Below the pieces are notes generated by a model that worked only from the letters and a program-made list of their open reading frames with translations, ran no database searches and was not told the origin of the DNA. Position numbers and translations under genes: made by a program. Below are positions 1-8,770 of a DNA stretch of 64,000 nucleotides, piece by piece; positions within the stretch are counted from its first letter, which is position 1; every line of letters starts with the position of its first letter. This stretch comes from Lentisphaeria bacterium (GTDB lineage Bacteria; Verrucomicrobiota; Lentisphaeria; Victivallales; UBA1829): contig DPDG01000027.1 of the NCBI GenBank assembly GCA_003526375.1, positions 1 to 64,000 on the forward strand, given 5' to 3'.

Positions 1-2994
1 CACAAATTCTGGTGAAGAGGCTTCAGTGTTTTCTGCGACAATTCTGCCGTCGGCAAGGTCTTTGAGATCGGATCTGCCTGTCCAGCGCAATGTCTTCATA
101 CCCTCTCCCGTAGCATGGAGCGAAAGAATGCCGTTGCCGGAACTGACGACATCATTTTCAGGTCCGACCGGGACAATTCCCGCTTCACGTGCCAGATTGC
201 GCAGCAGTGCCGGATTGAATCCGCCGGGCAGTGCAAGGTAGACGGCAGTCCAGCCGGGATGTTTCTTCATGACTGCCGCCGGAATTTCCGTACCGTAATA
301 ATAAGCCAGCACCTTCGTATCCTGATCCGGGCTGATGTCGAAGAACGGCCCGTAACCCTCGCTGAGAATAAACGGGTTGTTGCCGAAAAGCGAACCGGGT
401 GGAAGTGCAGGATCATAGCGGTGCAGCATCATTTTCGATTCATTGACCCGGATATTCAATCCTGTCAGGCGCTTCAGATTGGCACTGAACCCGCCGGGCG
501 CAATACGCCCCGCATCCGTCGTGAAGATCAGGATATTGTTGTTTTTCTGAAGGTTCCGTTCAATATAGGAAATCTCCTTCTCCGTAATGGATGAGGCGGA
601 AAGAAACAGATGAAAGCGATAGGATGGACGTCGGGGATTGGTCAGGTCGGAAAGCAGATAGCTGTCATAGCTCATCCCGGTAAGATTCAGTGTGAACTTC
701 GGGAAAAAGGTATGTTGAAGACGGTAGATGAAACCACCCCGGGCGCTGAGACAGTCGTCCATGCGTTCATCCGCAAAAACCGCAATCTGCCCGTGATCTC
801 CCTCCTGCGGCGTTTCCGCAACTTCCTTTGCAGCCGCAGCAAGACACGCCGCCGAATTCATGAAAGCCGGATGGCTCCACGCATTGCCGCTGAGCGCAAA
901 CATCCATGCACCCTGCCCGACAGACAATGCCGCCGCCAGATCCCGAGTCTGAACAGCCGCATATTCCTGAAATCCGTCGGTCGCCCCGATGCCGTTCTTG
1001 TCCAGTCCCTTGATGCGGATGTAACTGTATTCGGTTCTGTAATCCTGTTCCTGCAAATGATATTTTCCATGCAGCCCGATTGATGCGGAAGAACCGTTGC
1101 CGCCGGAACCTCCGGCACGGCGGGAAACCCCGTAGGGATTACAGCTTACCACACCGTCAAGATGAGGCGAGCGGTAACAGGCGGCTGCCGCGCTTTTCCC
1201 CATGACGTTCCCGTGAATGTCGTTATAATAGGCTGTTACCAGCGCCGGACGCCCGATCCCAGCCTTGAAGCTTCGGGCGAAATGCTCCAGCATACGGACT
1301 GTCGAAAGGTTCCAGAAACGATTTACATCAATCACCCTGCGGTCGGCGGAACGGTTCGGATCAAGAAAAAGATAAGGTTTCTCCCGTTCGCTTTCAGGAG
1401 GCACTTCAATGGAATCGAAGGTCAATTCCGGATCGCCCCATGCCTTGCGCAGAGCATCCGCGTCATTGCCGTAACGTTCTCTCAGATAACTGCGCAGAGC
1501 GTTGCGGAAGTTTTCGGAACGATCCCAGTTTCTGCGGTTGCCCTGCGGGAAGAACTGCCCGTCCTGCCCCCCGGAAAGGTGAATGCCGGCAACGATTTTC
1601 CCCGCAGGATCGTTTGCAAGAAAATGCCCCAGGCTGTAAAGCGCTTTTCCAACTTCCCGCAGATAATCCGGGGAGGTATAGGAAACGGCAAGCGTCCCTT
1701 TCCATTGTCCGGGAATGACGCTGCCGTTGCGGTCAAGCCATGCCGCCTGCGGATACTTTTCAAAGAACCATGCACCGGGATCGCATAATACATAAAGCAG
1801 AACTCTAGCGTCGGGAGCCTGGCGGTGAAGCGCCCGGAGCTGTTCCGCCAGAATGTGAAAGCGGTACTGGCCGAAACCGGTCCACAAAGGTTTCATGCGT
1901 CTGTCCGGAACACAGAGGTTGGCGGTAAGCCACTGCAAAGTAATTCCCGCCTCTCCGAAATCGCGGAAGCCGGCTTTCGCAGGATCCGGTTCAAGCGGAT
2001 TTGCAGTGAATCCGAAGAGCGGGACTGTCTTGCCGTCAAGCAGCAGACGCGGGAAACGGCTCCGCGCATCCACTTTCGGAATTACCGGTTTCATGGCAGC
2101 CAGTTGCGCCCCGGAGACCTGCGCCGATAACAGAGGTTTGCGGCGTTCCGGCCTGATTTCAGGTCCGATCTGGGGAAGCGCGGCAGGGTTGACCTGCAAG
2201 GTAAGCCGCTCCCACTCCGCCGCGCCGGACGGCCCGCCCATTGCAAGGCGGACACTGCCGCTCAGTCCCTTTTGATCCGGAGTCCGGAAAATGGTGCGGA
2301 CGTACCGCCGTTTCCCGTCAATAATCACCGGATTGATGTTGCGGACCGGCTCTACCCGTGTCCTGCCCCCCGGAACGGTAATTTCCATCCACAGAAACAG
2401 CGTTGTCCCGAAACCGCCTTTGTGCGGTGTATAGAATCCGCTCAGAAGGTATTCCGTATCCGGCTGCAATGCAATCTTCTGCCGGGATGCCGCCAGCAGG
2501 ACACCGCGGTTCGAAGCCTTTCTCATCAGAAGCTTCCGGCCGGCGATCTTTATTTCGCCGATACCGGACGCAACGGTTTTTCCGAGAAGCCGTCCATAAT
2601 GCCCGTCTGTCCCCCGGTCGCCGTTGACAGGCATAATTCCCGACTTCTGTTCCAAAAGCCACGCAGACGCATCTTCAAAAGAACCTCCCGGCAGCAGATT
2701 GCCGGAAAACGGGGCAACTGTGACGGCTGTCCGCAAGACCGGAGGAAACGCAATGTCCAGTTCTCCGTTTTTTGCAGCCGCGACACATTCCGCATACTGA
2801 TAACTGCTTGTCACCCAGTAATTCTTTCCCGCCTCAAGCGGAAAGTTTTTCGGAGTCAGCGTCAGACGCACCGGACGATCCGGCGATTCCACTGTGAAAT
2901 TATAATATTCCGGCGTATCGCGGACTATTGAAATCTCCGCGCCCGCAAGCGCTGCAAAAAACACTCCGGTAAACAGAAACAGAATCGGCTTCAT
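1..2994 (-). CDS. Secreted GH42-like glycoside hydrolase, C-terminus cut by window edge
   Basis: 998 codons are open with no stop, so the C-terminus lies beyond the left edge. The start at 2994 has AGAGG just upstream and begins a clear signal peptide (MKPILFLFTGVFFAALAGA). Residues ~70-290 look like a jelly-roll carbohydrate-binding part. Residues ~320-720 look like a TIM barrel of the GH42/beta-galactosidase type, with motifs near residue 355 (ITLQWLTANLCVPD), 471 (GIHLSGGQDGQF) and 650 (LQEQDYRTEYS). The last is typical of these secreted Lentisphaerota/Planctomycetes barrel enzymes. The family assignment is by pattern only and the substrate is unknown. It is the third gene of a LacI -> pseudopilin -> enzyme unit, 8 bp after the pseudopilin stop, so LacI control by a sugar is likely. 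Confidence 0.75.
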   Translation of the reverse strand, partial: MKPILFLFTGVFFAALAGAEISIVRDTPEYYNFTVESPDRPVRLTLTPKNFPLEAGKNYWVTSSYQYAECVAAAKNGELDIAFPPVLRTAVTVAPFSGNLLPGGSFEDASAWLLEQKSGIMPVNGDRGTDGHYGRLLGKTVASGIGEIKIAGRKLLMRKASNRGVLLAASRQKIALQPDTEYLLSGFYTPHKGGFGTTLFLWMEITVPGGRTRVEPVRNINPVIIDGKRRYVRTIFRTPDQKGLSGSVRLAMGGPSGAAEWERLTLQVNPAALPQIGPEIRPERRKPLLSAQVSGAQLAAMKPVIPKVDARSRFPRLLLDGKTVPLFGFTANPLEPDPAKAGFRDFGEAGITLQWLTANLCVPDRRMKPLWTGFGQYRFHILAEQLRALHRQAPDARVLLYVLCDPGAWFFEKYPQAAWLDRNGSVIPGQWKGTLAVSYTSPDYLREVGKALYSLGHFLANDPAGKIVAGIHLSGGQDGQFFPQGNRRNWDRSENFRNALRSYLRERYGNDADALRKAWGDPELTFDSIEVPPESEREKPYLFLDPNRSADRRVIDVNRFWNLSTVRMLEHFARSFKAGIGRPALVTAYYNDIHGNVMGKSAAAACYRSPHLDGVVSCNPYGVSRRAGGSGGNGSSASIGLHGKYHLQEQDYRTEYSYIRIKGLDKNGIGATDGFQEYAAVQTRDLAAALSVGQGAWMFALSGNAWSHPAFMNSAACLAAAAKEVAETPQEGDHGQIAVFADERMDDCLSARGGFIYRLQHTFFPKFTLNLTGMSYDSYLLSDLTNPRRPSYRFHLFLSASSITEKEISYIERNLQKNNNILIFTTDAGRIAPGGFSANLKRLTGLNIRVNESKMMLHRYDPALPPGSLFGNNPFILSEGYGPFFDISPDQDTKVLAYYYGTEIPAAVMKKHPGWTAVYLALPGGFNPALLRNLAREAGIVPVGPENDVVSSGNGILSLHATGEGMKTLRWTGRSDLKDLADGRIVAENTEASSPEFV

Positions 2995-3002
2995 AATTCC
3001 TC

Positions 3003-3728
3003 TCAGTCGCGTTTGAAATGTTTGCGGAAATTGACACCGGCGGCAGTGCTTCCGATGATATACCTGGCATTCCTGACATTTGAAACATGCCCGTCCACCC
3101 AGAGAATATTGGAACTCCGCTCATGAATATCGCTCAGGTCGCTTTGAAATCCGCTGGTCTCCGGAGGACGCATCAGATGAGTTGAAACTGTCTCCCCCAG
3201 CAGCAGCTTGATGGAAGGATTGCGTATCTGATTGACCTTGGCGGGAATCTTGTTCCCGACTCCCATCACGGACATTGAAGAACCGATGTATGAGACATTG
3301 TATCCGTAGGAAGAACGGCGATAGCGGGACATGGTGTCTTTCAGAGTGGTAATCAACTCATTCGCCAGTTTTCTGTGAGCGGCGGAGTAAGAGTTCAATG
3401 CGGTGTTGCAGAGAAAAATCTTGTTGTCTGCGATATATTTCGCCTGATAGAGTGCGCCGCCCCAGTTCCAGATTCCGCTGTCAATATTCTGGCTCCAGCC
3501 ATAATGCGAAGACATCTCTCCCGGAATATATTGATCGTTGTAATCCCCCAGATAAGAAGCGAACACCATGCCGAACTGCCTGATATTGCTTAAACAGCTT
3601 GTCTGCCTGGCTTTCTCGCGCGCTTTGCTCAGAACAGGCAGAAGCATCGCCGCAAGAATCGCGATGATCGCAATTACGATCAATAACTCTATCAATGTGA
3701 AACCTCGTCTGCCACTGCAATATTTCAT
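3003..3728 (-). CDS. Pseudopilin-like protein (prepilin N-terminus, H-X9-DG C-terminus), copy A
   Basis: 241 residues. The N-terminus is a type IV prepilin/pseudopilin signal, RRG|FTLIELLIVIAIIAIL, with Gly at -1, Phe at +1 and Glu at +5, followed by a basic amphipathic helix (SKAREKARQTSCLSNIRQFG). The C-terminal part carries HERSSNILWVDGH, the H-X9-DG motif of the DUF1559/SBP_bac_10-like proteins that are massively expanded in PVC bacteria. The ATG overlaps the stop of the upstream LacI gene by 4 bp and the enzyme gene follows 8 bp later, so the three are translationally coupled. The known family is membrane-anchored and exported. Its cellular job is not established. This is the only copy in the window with the canonical -1 glycine. 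Confidence 0.9.
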   Translation of the reverse strand: MKYCSGRRGFTLIELLIVIAIIAILAAMLLPVLSKAREKARQTSCLSNIRQFGMVFASYLGDYNDQYIPGEMSSHYGWSQNIDSGIWNWGGALYQAKYIADNKIFLCNTALNSYSAAHRKLANELITTLKDTMSRYRRSSYGYNVSYIGSSMSVMGVGNKIPAKVNQIRNPSIKLLLGETVSTHLMRPPETSGFQSDLSDIHERSSNILWVDGHVSNVRNARYIIGSTAAGVNFRKHFKRD

Positions 3729-4795
3729 GGCGCTTCCTCCTTGTAATTTGTTTGATGACTGGATTGGCGGATAACCAATTCAGAATGAAGTTTTATCTCT
3801 TTCGAACCGGCGCCCGGCGCCCGGATCTGTTCCAGCAGTAATTGAGCGCAGGTCGTTCCGAGCAGATTCAGAGGCGGGCGGATCGTCGTCAGCATCGGCT
3901 TCTGAAACAGGTAAAGACGGCTCTCCTCCATATTGTCATAACCTGTTACGGCGATTTCACGTCCGGGTTCGTATTTGAAATGGCGCAGGGCGGCGCACGC
4001 TCCGCGTGCCATCAGGTCATTGCTCATGATCCACGCATCATACTGTTTCAGTTTCTCCCAATGCTTCAAAACGGCAAGGTATGTGCCGAGGGTCGGTTCC
4101 GCCCGGACCTCTTCTTTCGGCAGGAGCAGCACATCCGAATCCTGAATTGCAAGGTTGAGCTCAGAAGCGCATTTCCGGCATTGTTCATGGCGTGAATTAT
4201 TGCTGTTTCCCATGCCGATGATCACAAAACGCCTCCGCCCCGTTTCCTTCAGATGGCGCAGCAGCTCCCGGTATGCGTTGCGGTTGTCGATCCGGACGGA
4301 AGTGACCGGCATCGGATTGCAGATGTCGGAAGGCATCTGATAAGTCACCACGGGAAACTTCCCCGACGCCAGTTCCTTGAGCGTCAATGTCCCGACCGTG
4401 TTGGAAGAAAGAACGAAGCCGTCCATCCGGCAGGAATAGAACGTATGCAGGATCTCCTTGTCGATCGTTTCCGGATCATGGTCCGAAACGGGAAGAACCG
4501 ACAAAGTATAATTATTGTTCTTCAACTCCTGCGCCAGAAATGAAACGAACTGACTGAACGTCGGAGAATTGATCATGGATTCCAGATCTTCGGAAATCAA
4601 TCCGACGGTATAAGTCTTGCCGGAAGCCAGCGCCTGAGCAGAGAACTTGGGGCGGAACTGATACTCGTCGCACAGCGCCATGATCCGCTGCCGGGTCGAA
4701 GCCTTGACCTTGCCGCTGTAACGCGGATCAAGCGCCCGTGACACCGTTGCCGTAGAAAATCCGGTCTGTTTCGATATTTCCTTGATTGAAAGCAT
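3725..4795 (-). CDS. LacI-family transcriptional regulator
   Basis: 356 residues from the ATG at 4795, with AAGGA about 11 bp upstream. An in-frame ATG at 4825 lies inside the promoter/operator and has no ribosome site. The helix-turn-helix is at residues 1-50 (LSIKEISKQTGFSTATVSRAL), followed by a periplasmic-binding-protein-like effector domain (YTVGLISEDLES... to the C-terminus). It represses or activates by binding a small sugar or derivative. It is the first gene of the unit LacI -> pseudopilin A -> GH42-like enzyme and overlaps the pseudopilin start by 4 bp. A near-perfect palindrome covers its own -10 box, so autoregulation of the whole unit is likely. Confidence 0.93.
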   Translation of the reverse strand: MLSIKEISKQTGFSTATVSRALDPRYSGKVKASTRQRIMALCDEYQFRPKFSAQALASGKTYTVGLISEDLESMINSPTFSQFVSFLAQELKNNNYTLSVLPVSDHDPETIDKEILHTFYSCRMDGFVLSSNTVGTLTLKELASGKFPVVTYQMPSDICNPMPVTSVRIDNRNAYRELLRHLKETGRRRFVIIGMGNSNNSRHEQCRKCASELNLAIQDSDVLLLPKEEVRAEPTLGTYLAVLKHWEKLKQYDAWIMSNDLMARGACAALRHFKYEPGREIAVTGYDNMEESRLYLFQKPMLTTIRPPLNLLGTTCAQLLLEQIRAPGAGSKEIKLHSELVIRQSSHQTNYKEEAP

Positions 4796-4810
4796 TCTCA
4801 ATGTTTCCTT

Positions 4811-4832
4811 ATAATGTAAGCGCATACATTAT
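4811..4832. promoter_or_regulatory. LacI-type operator palindrome over the -10/start region
   Basis: A 22-bp palindrome centred on GCGC, with core TGTAAGCGCATACA and arms continuing as ATAA/TTAT. Only one base pair breaks the symmetry. It resembles the TGTAANCGNTTACA operators of the LacI/GalR family and covers the end of the -10 box and the expected transcription start. It is most simply the binding site of the adjacent LacI protein. Confidence 0.75.
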
Positions 4833-4859
4833 TATAATCGAAACCTTGAAGTTTGTCAA
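4831..4859 (-). promoter_or_regulatory. Consensus sigma-70 promoter of the LacI/pseudopilin/GH42-like unit
   Basis: On the minus strand TTGACA (4859-4854) and TATAAT (4836-4831) are separated by 17 bp, a perfect match to the housekeeping consensus. It lies 36 bp upstream of the LacI ATG at 4795. Confidence 0.85.
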
Positions 4860-5087
4860 TGCCCTTTCCAAAATATTCTCGTTTTTTTTACGAACCGACA
4901 GAAAAACCTGCGTCTTTTCCTGAGTTCAGGATTTTCGTTTGGCTGTGGACGCCTTCCTCTCCCGCAGGATATACTTTTCCTCAATCAATGGAGCGAGAGG
5001 AAAACGGTTCAAGCAACCGGAAGCACAGGAAAACTCCTGCCCGACGCAAATCAGGACAGAAGTTTTCCATAGTGAAGAATCAGGAAA
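4860..5087. other. Intergenic region between two cassettes
   Basis: About 230 bp between the stop of the DUF4838-like gene and the LacI promoter. No RNA, no convincing intrinsic terminator and no coding stretch were seen. A short TCCTGA/TCAGGA inverted repeat near 4920 is too weak to call. Confidence 0.5.
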
Positions 5088-8033
5088 TCAGGGTATTTCT
5101 TCCAGCGTGATTCCGTCGAACCACACAGTCCCGGTGCATTGATACATCACCGGCTTGATATAAGTCTGTTCCGGTTTTGTTCCCGGAGCGGAAGTAAACT
5201 CAAAACTCTGCTTGAGCCACGGAAGCGTTCCCACCAGCTTATTCTGCGGAAACCAGTAATTCTTTGTATTCCAGATATTCACGCAGACTCCTCCGCGGGA
5301 GTCAAGCGGCACCACATTCTCAAGTCTGGCGAAATAAGAAATCCTGTATTTCGTATCCGGCTTGATCTTCAGAGGAACCTGTGTCACGGCGGCAAATACA
5401 AATTTATCCTTCGTATTCGTATTGCTGACTTTCAGGCTCTGCGGACCGAACAGGAAAGTTGATCGATCCAGAGCGACGCCGACACCCTGCGGCAAGGAGG
5501 GAGGCAGGACCCATGATCCGATCATACGTCCCTTTCTCTCGGCATTGAAGTCGCTTGTATTAAGGATATTTGCATTCTTCTCCGGCTCCGGGACGAGGGT
5601 TCCGAAGTTCTCCAGTTCATGAAATCTCAGGCGCAGGAACGGCGACCACGTATAATACTGCTGTCCGTTGCCCAGCACACGGTTCCGCGTGAAGTTCGCA
5701 ACGAACCCTTTCGGATTCAGCGGTTCCCCGAAACTCTTGAGCGGAATGCGGATCACGGCCTTCCAGCCGGAGGGAATCGTCTCTGTTTTTATCTGAGCTC
5801 CGCTGTTCCAGCTGAGATCACCCTGCGTATTGCTGCCCAGCGCAATGCAGTATTGATCCGTCAGGGCGCCTGTGGAATTGACCATGATCTGGTAAAAGCC
5901 CTTGCGTTCACCGCCCGGATCAAGGAAAATTTCCACATTGTTGTCTTTCCAGATATCCGGATCATCCGTTTTTCTTTCCGGTGCGACCGTTTTTGCCGTT
6001 TCCGGTTCTTCGCAGTCGAAAATCAGGTTGAGAAATTCAGAATCGGACGAAACCTTTACGGAGGTCTTCAGCAGTTCCGGATTTTTCCCCTGGAACGGCT
6101 GTAAATAAAGTGTCGCAGGCAGTCCGGCGCGGAATGAACCGAGCGTATTGTTGCGTTCCAGATATTTTGCGGAAGCGGCAATCACCGGATCAAGAAACTC
6201 TTTCCTGATGTATTTCACGCGCTTGAGTGCACCCGGTTCGTTTGCGGCAAGCTTTTCCGCCTCGTCGAACTGCGAAATCATCTGTGCGATATGCTGTTTC
6301 GTATATACTTTCATCCAGAGCTCGTTTTCCGACGGCGGAGCTCCTTTCGGGCCGAGTACAGTCTCAACGGTCCGCCCGCCGATCTGATGCACCCATTTGT
6401 TTTCGATCTCGTCAAAGATTTTTCCCATGACCGGAGCGGCTTTGCCGAACATCAGCGCATGATGCTCTTTCAGAATCGCATCGGCATCGGCATTGTTATC
6501 CCACGCTACTTTGCTGAACAAATAGTAGGTCAGATAGTTGTAAATCAGTTTATCGGTTTCCGATTCCATGAATGCGCCGTAAATATTGTCTTTGTGCGAC
6601 TGATAATACTTCGCAACCGAACGCGGAGACGTGGACGGAATCCCCGGCATATTCAGGTTGCCGAACTTGCCCGCATAATTCCAGAGCCATGTTTTTCCGT
6701 TGATCTTCCTGTTCCAGGCAAGAATACGTTCATTGTCGCCTTTGAGCAGTTGAGGCTGCGCGACGGACCACGGTCCCTTTGCCGCCACCATCACAAGCAC
6801 ATTGTCGGGAATATCGGTTTCAGGAACCAGATGATAAGGATAATATGCCATCTGCGAAACGTATCCCCTGCCGAGTTCCTTTTTGATTCTGCCGGCGACT
6901 TCCGCGGTTTTTCTCCACATGAAATTGCTGGTGGACTGCAAGGTGGCAAGCTCTTTGCTGCATGCTTCACACCGGCAGTTCTGCCAGGCGTCCTGCGGCA
7001 TCATGCCGAATACCACGCCCGGCAGATGTTCGGACGGACTCCATTCCTTGCCGGGAACACCGCGTGAAGCGGGAGGCTGATTGCGGATGATCGCAAGGGC
7101 ATCCTCCGCAATCACATCCGTCAATTTGCCGGAATAACAGAGCTGAGGCGAAAACATCATGGACGGATCACAGTAGCGCCGCCCGTCCGAACGCAGGGCA
7201 AAGTATTCGGGATGGCTTTTGCCGAAACGGACATCAAGTCTCAATGCGCGCAGCCCGTGGCAGTTCGGAACATACTTCGTCTGAAGCCGCAGCATCTTGC
7301 TGTAAATGTTCTTCTGAGGGCTGATCGTCGAGCTGAAAGGATCCGCTTTCGTTTTTTCATCCTCCCACTGCCCGGAGTAAACGGAAACATTCCGCGCCTC
7401 AAAATCCGGGCGGTCGAAAATATCGATCTCCGGAATTTCCATTGCCTTGTTTTCCGGCATATAAATGCCGAGTTCATTCGGAAAATAAAAACGGACGCCG
7501 CCGAACCGTTCGAGAAAATCATACACTCCGAACAGGGTGGCGTGTTCATTCAGCGTTCCCCAGACGCCACCCCATTTGTCATTGCTCCTCAGATCGGCTT
7601 TCGCATCATCGCGCCCGAGAATATAAACATCTTTGCCCGCAGTCTTGATGATGAATGCGTCACGACAGAGCTTCCGCTCGTCGATCCCCGCCTTTTTCGA
7701 CCATTTGTTGATCCCGAGAATCAATGATGTCTTTGCCGGATCGGGTGAATTGACGATCGGCACTCCGGCATTGAGACGCCGGTTCAGATAAGTCTGCAAG
7801 GCATCGGCGGCATATTTCGTCGTGAGAAACGCATCCGGCGCAACCACGATCTCAACATCGGGAGCTCCGGGGCGCAATGTCTGCAACACCTTTTTCCCGA
7901 TGACAATGTTTCTTGCAGGACGTTCAGAACCGTAGAACGGTTTCTCATTCCGCGCCCCGTCCTGATACGCGGCGGACAGGATACCGGTCGCCGTCATCAG
8001 GATTCCCAACAAATAATTTTTTTTCATATTCAT
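5088..8033 (-). CDS. Secreted DUF4838-like glycan-active protein with CBM9-like domain
   Basis: 981 residues; translation may start at the second ATG (8027), which is better spaced from GGAAAGG. It has a signal peptide (KKNYLLGILMTATGILSAA). Residues ~60-200 resemble the N-terminal domain of alpha-glucuronidase-type enzymes (LILGINKWS, VYDFLERFGGVRFYFP). Residues ~300-560 resemble DUF4838, with a CRCEAC cysteine cluster and MAYYPYHLVPE. Residues ~660-820 resemble a family 9 carbohydrate-binding module (DIWKDNNVEIFLDPGG, FVANFTRNRVL). A C-terminal jelly roll of ~150 residues follows. It is the third gene of GntR -> pseudopilin B -> enzyme, 15 bp after the pseudopilin stop. The catalytic activity and substrate cannot be read from the sequence. 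Confidence 0.82.
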   Translation of the reverse strand: MNMKKNYLLGILMTATGILSAAYQDGARNEKPFYGSERPARNIVIGKKVLQTLRPGAPDVEIVVAPDAFLTTKYAADALQTYLNRRLNAGVPIVNSPDPAKTSLILGINKWSKKAGIDERKLCRDAFIIKTAGKDVYILGRDDAKADLRSNDKWGGVWGTLNEHATLFGVYDFLERFGGVRFYFPNELGIYMPENKAMEIPEIDIFDRPDFEARNVSVYSGQWEDEKTKADPFSSTISPQKNIYSKMLRLQTKYVPNCHGLRALRLDVRFGKSHPEYFALRSDGRRYCDPSMMFSPQLCYSGKLTDVIAEDALAIIRNQPPASRGVPGKEWSPSEHLPGVVFGMMPQDAWQNCRCEACSKELATLQSTSNFMWRKTAEVAGRIKKELGRGYVSQMAYYPYHLVPETDIPDNVLVMVAAKGPWSVAQPQLLKGDNERILAWNRKINGKTWLWNYAGKFGNLNMPGIPSTSPRSVAKYYQSHKDNIYGAFMESETDKLIYNYLTYYLFSKVAWDNNADADAILKEHHALMFGKAAPVMGKIFDEIENKWVHQIGGRTVETVLGPKGAPPSENELWMKVYTKQHIAQMISQFDEAEKLAANEPGALKRVKYIRKEFLDPVIAASAKYLERNNTLGSFRAGLPATLYLQPFQGKNPELLKTSVKVSSDSEFLNLIFDCEEPETAKTVAPERKTDDPDIWKDNNVEIFLDPGGERKGFYQIMVNSTGALTDQYCIALGSNTQGDLSWNSGAQIKTETIPSGWKAVIRIPLKSFGEPLNPKGFVANFTRNRVLGNGQQYYTWSPFLRLRFHELENFGTLVPEPEKNANILNTSDFNAERKGRMIGSWVLPPSLPQGVGVALDRSTFLFGPQSLKVSNTNTKDKFVFAAVTQVPLKIKPDTKYRISYFARLENVVPLDSRGGVCVNIWNTKNYWFPQNKLVGTLPWLKQSFEFTSAPGTKPEQTYIKPVMYQCTGTVWFDGITLEEIP

Positions 8034-8048
8034 ACCTTTCCTTATAAA

Positions 8049-8738
8049 TCAGGGAGTTGTGGAATAAACGTATTTCACGCCGCTTCCGAAAAGTTCTTTG
8101 AGCTGCATTGCCGAGACATGCATATCCATAAAAAGCGCATTTGCGGCATTGGAATGGCGGGTCGCAACATAGAGGTCATCCGAGGATGAACTTGTATTCA
8201 GCGGATAGCGGTTTCCCGTAAGATCGGCAGGGTTGGTCCTGAAACAGTCCGTGACGTAAATCCACTTTGAAGGCGTCTTCATCTTTTCCGGCCGCAGCAT
8301 CGGTTGAGACAAATCTCTCCAATTGGAATAATAACTGGCAAAATAACTGAACACATGATGCTGATTTCTCCTGTATCCTTTATCATCAGACGGGCACTGC
8401 ATCAGGTTTCCCGGATCGCTTCCCCAACCACCAGTATAATACTTATATTTCATATCAGCATAAGTGATCATTGCATAAATATAAGGATTGCACCAGGGAT
8501 ATGTAGCTCCGTCATAAGGCAGATTTCCCGATGTGGTACCCGGCAGAAATCCCTTGTAATCCGTCATGTACATGGCAACGGCGGTTCCCTGCTGTTTAAG
8601 ACGGTTCACGCAATCCGCCGCACGCGCCTTGTCTCTTGCCTTGCCCAACGCCGGCAGAAGCATTCCCGCAAGAATCGCGATGATCGCAATCACGACGAGA
8701 AGTTCGATCAAGGTGAATTTTCCACTTTCTCTCTTCAT
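8049..8738 (-). CDS. Pseudopilin-like protein, copy B
   Basis: 229 residues. The start is set by a perfect AGGAGG at 8750-8745, 6 bp before the ATG at 8738; longer in-frame starts lie upstream of this site. The signal is MKRESGK|FTLIELLVVIAIIAILAG, so the residue before the expected cleavage point is Lys, not Gly. The charged helix (GKARDKARAADCVNRLKQQG) and C-terminal HSNAANALFMDMH, an H-X9-DM variant of H-X9-DG, identify the family. It lies between a GntR regulator (32 bp upstream) and the DUF4838-like gene (15 bp downstream). The function is unknown; a tether, export aid or substrate-capture role is an inference from context. Confidence 0.9.
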   Translation of the reverse strand: MKRESGKFTLIELLVVIAIIAILAGMLLPALGKARDKARAADCVNRLKQQGTAVAMYMTDYKGFLPGTTSGNLPYDGATYPWCNPYIYAMITYADMKYKYYTGGWGSDPGNLMQCPSDDKGYRRNQHHVFSYFASYYSNWRDLSQPMLRPEKMKTPSKWIYVTDCFRTNPADLTGNRYPLNTSSSSDDLYVATRHSNAANALFMDMHVSAMQLKELFGSGVKYVYSTTP

Positions 8739-8770
8739 AATTTTCCTCCTCATGAAAATAATTTCTATTG

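Noticed and set aside
4825..4825. Upstream ATG as LacI start
   Set aside because: It lies inside the operator and just after the -10 box, with no ribosome site; the ATG at 4795 is supported.
3675..8690. Near-identical pilin helix segments as a mobile element or CRISPR-like repeat
   Set aside because: The identity is confined to the coding segment of the pilin signal helix, is in frame in every copy, and has no terminal repeats or regular spacing.
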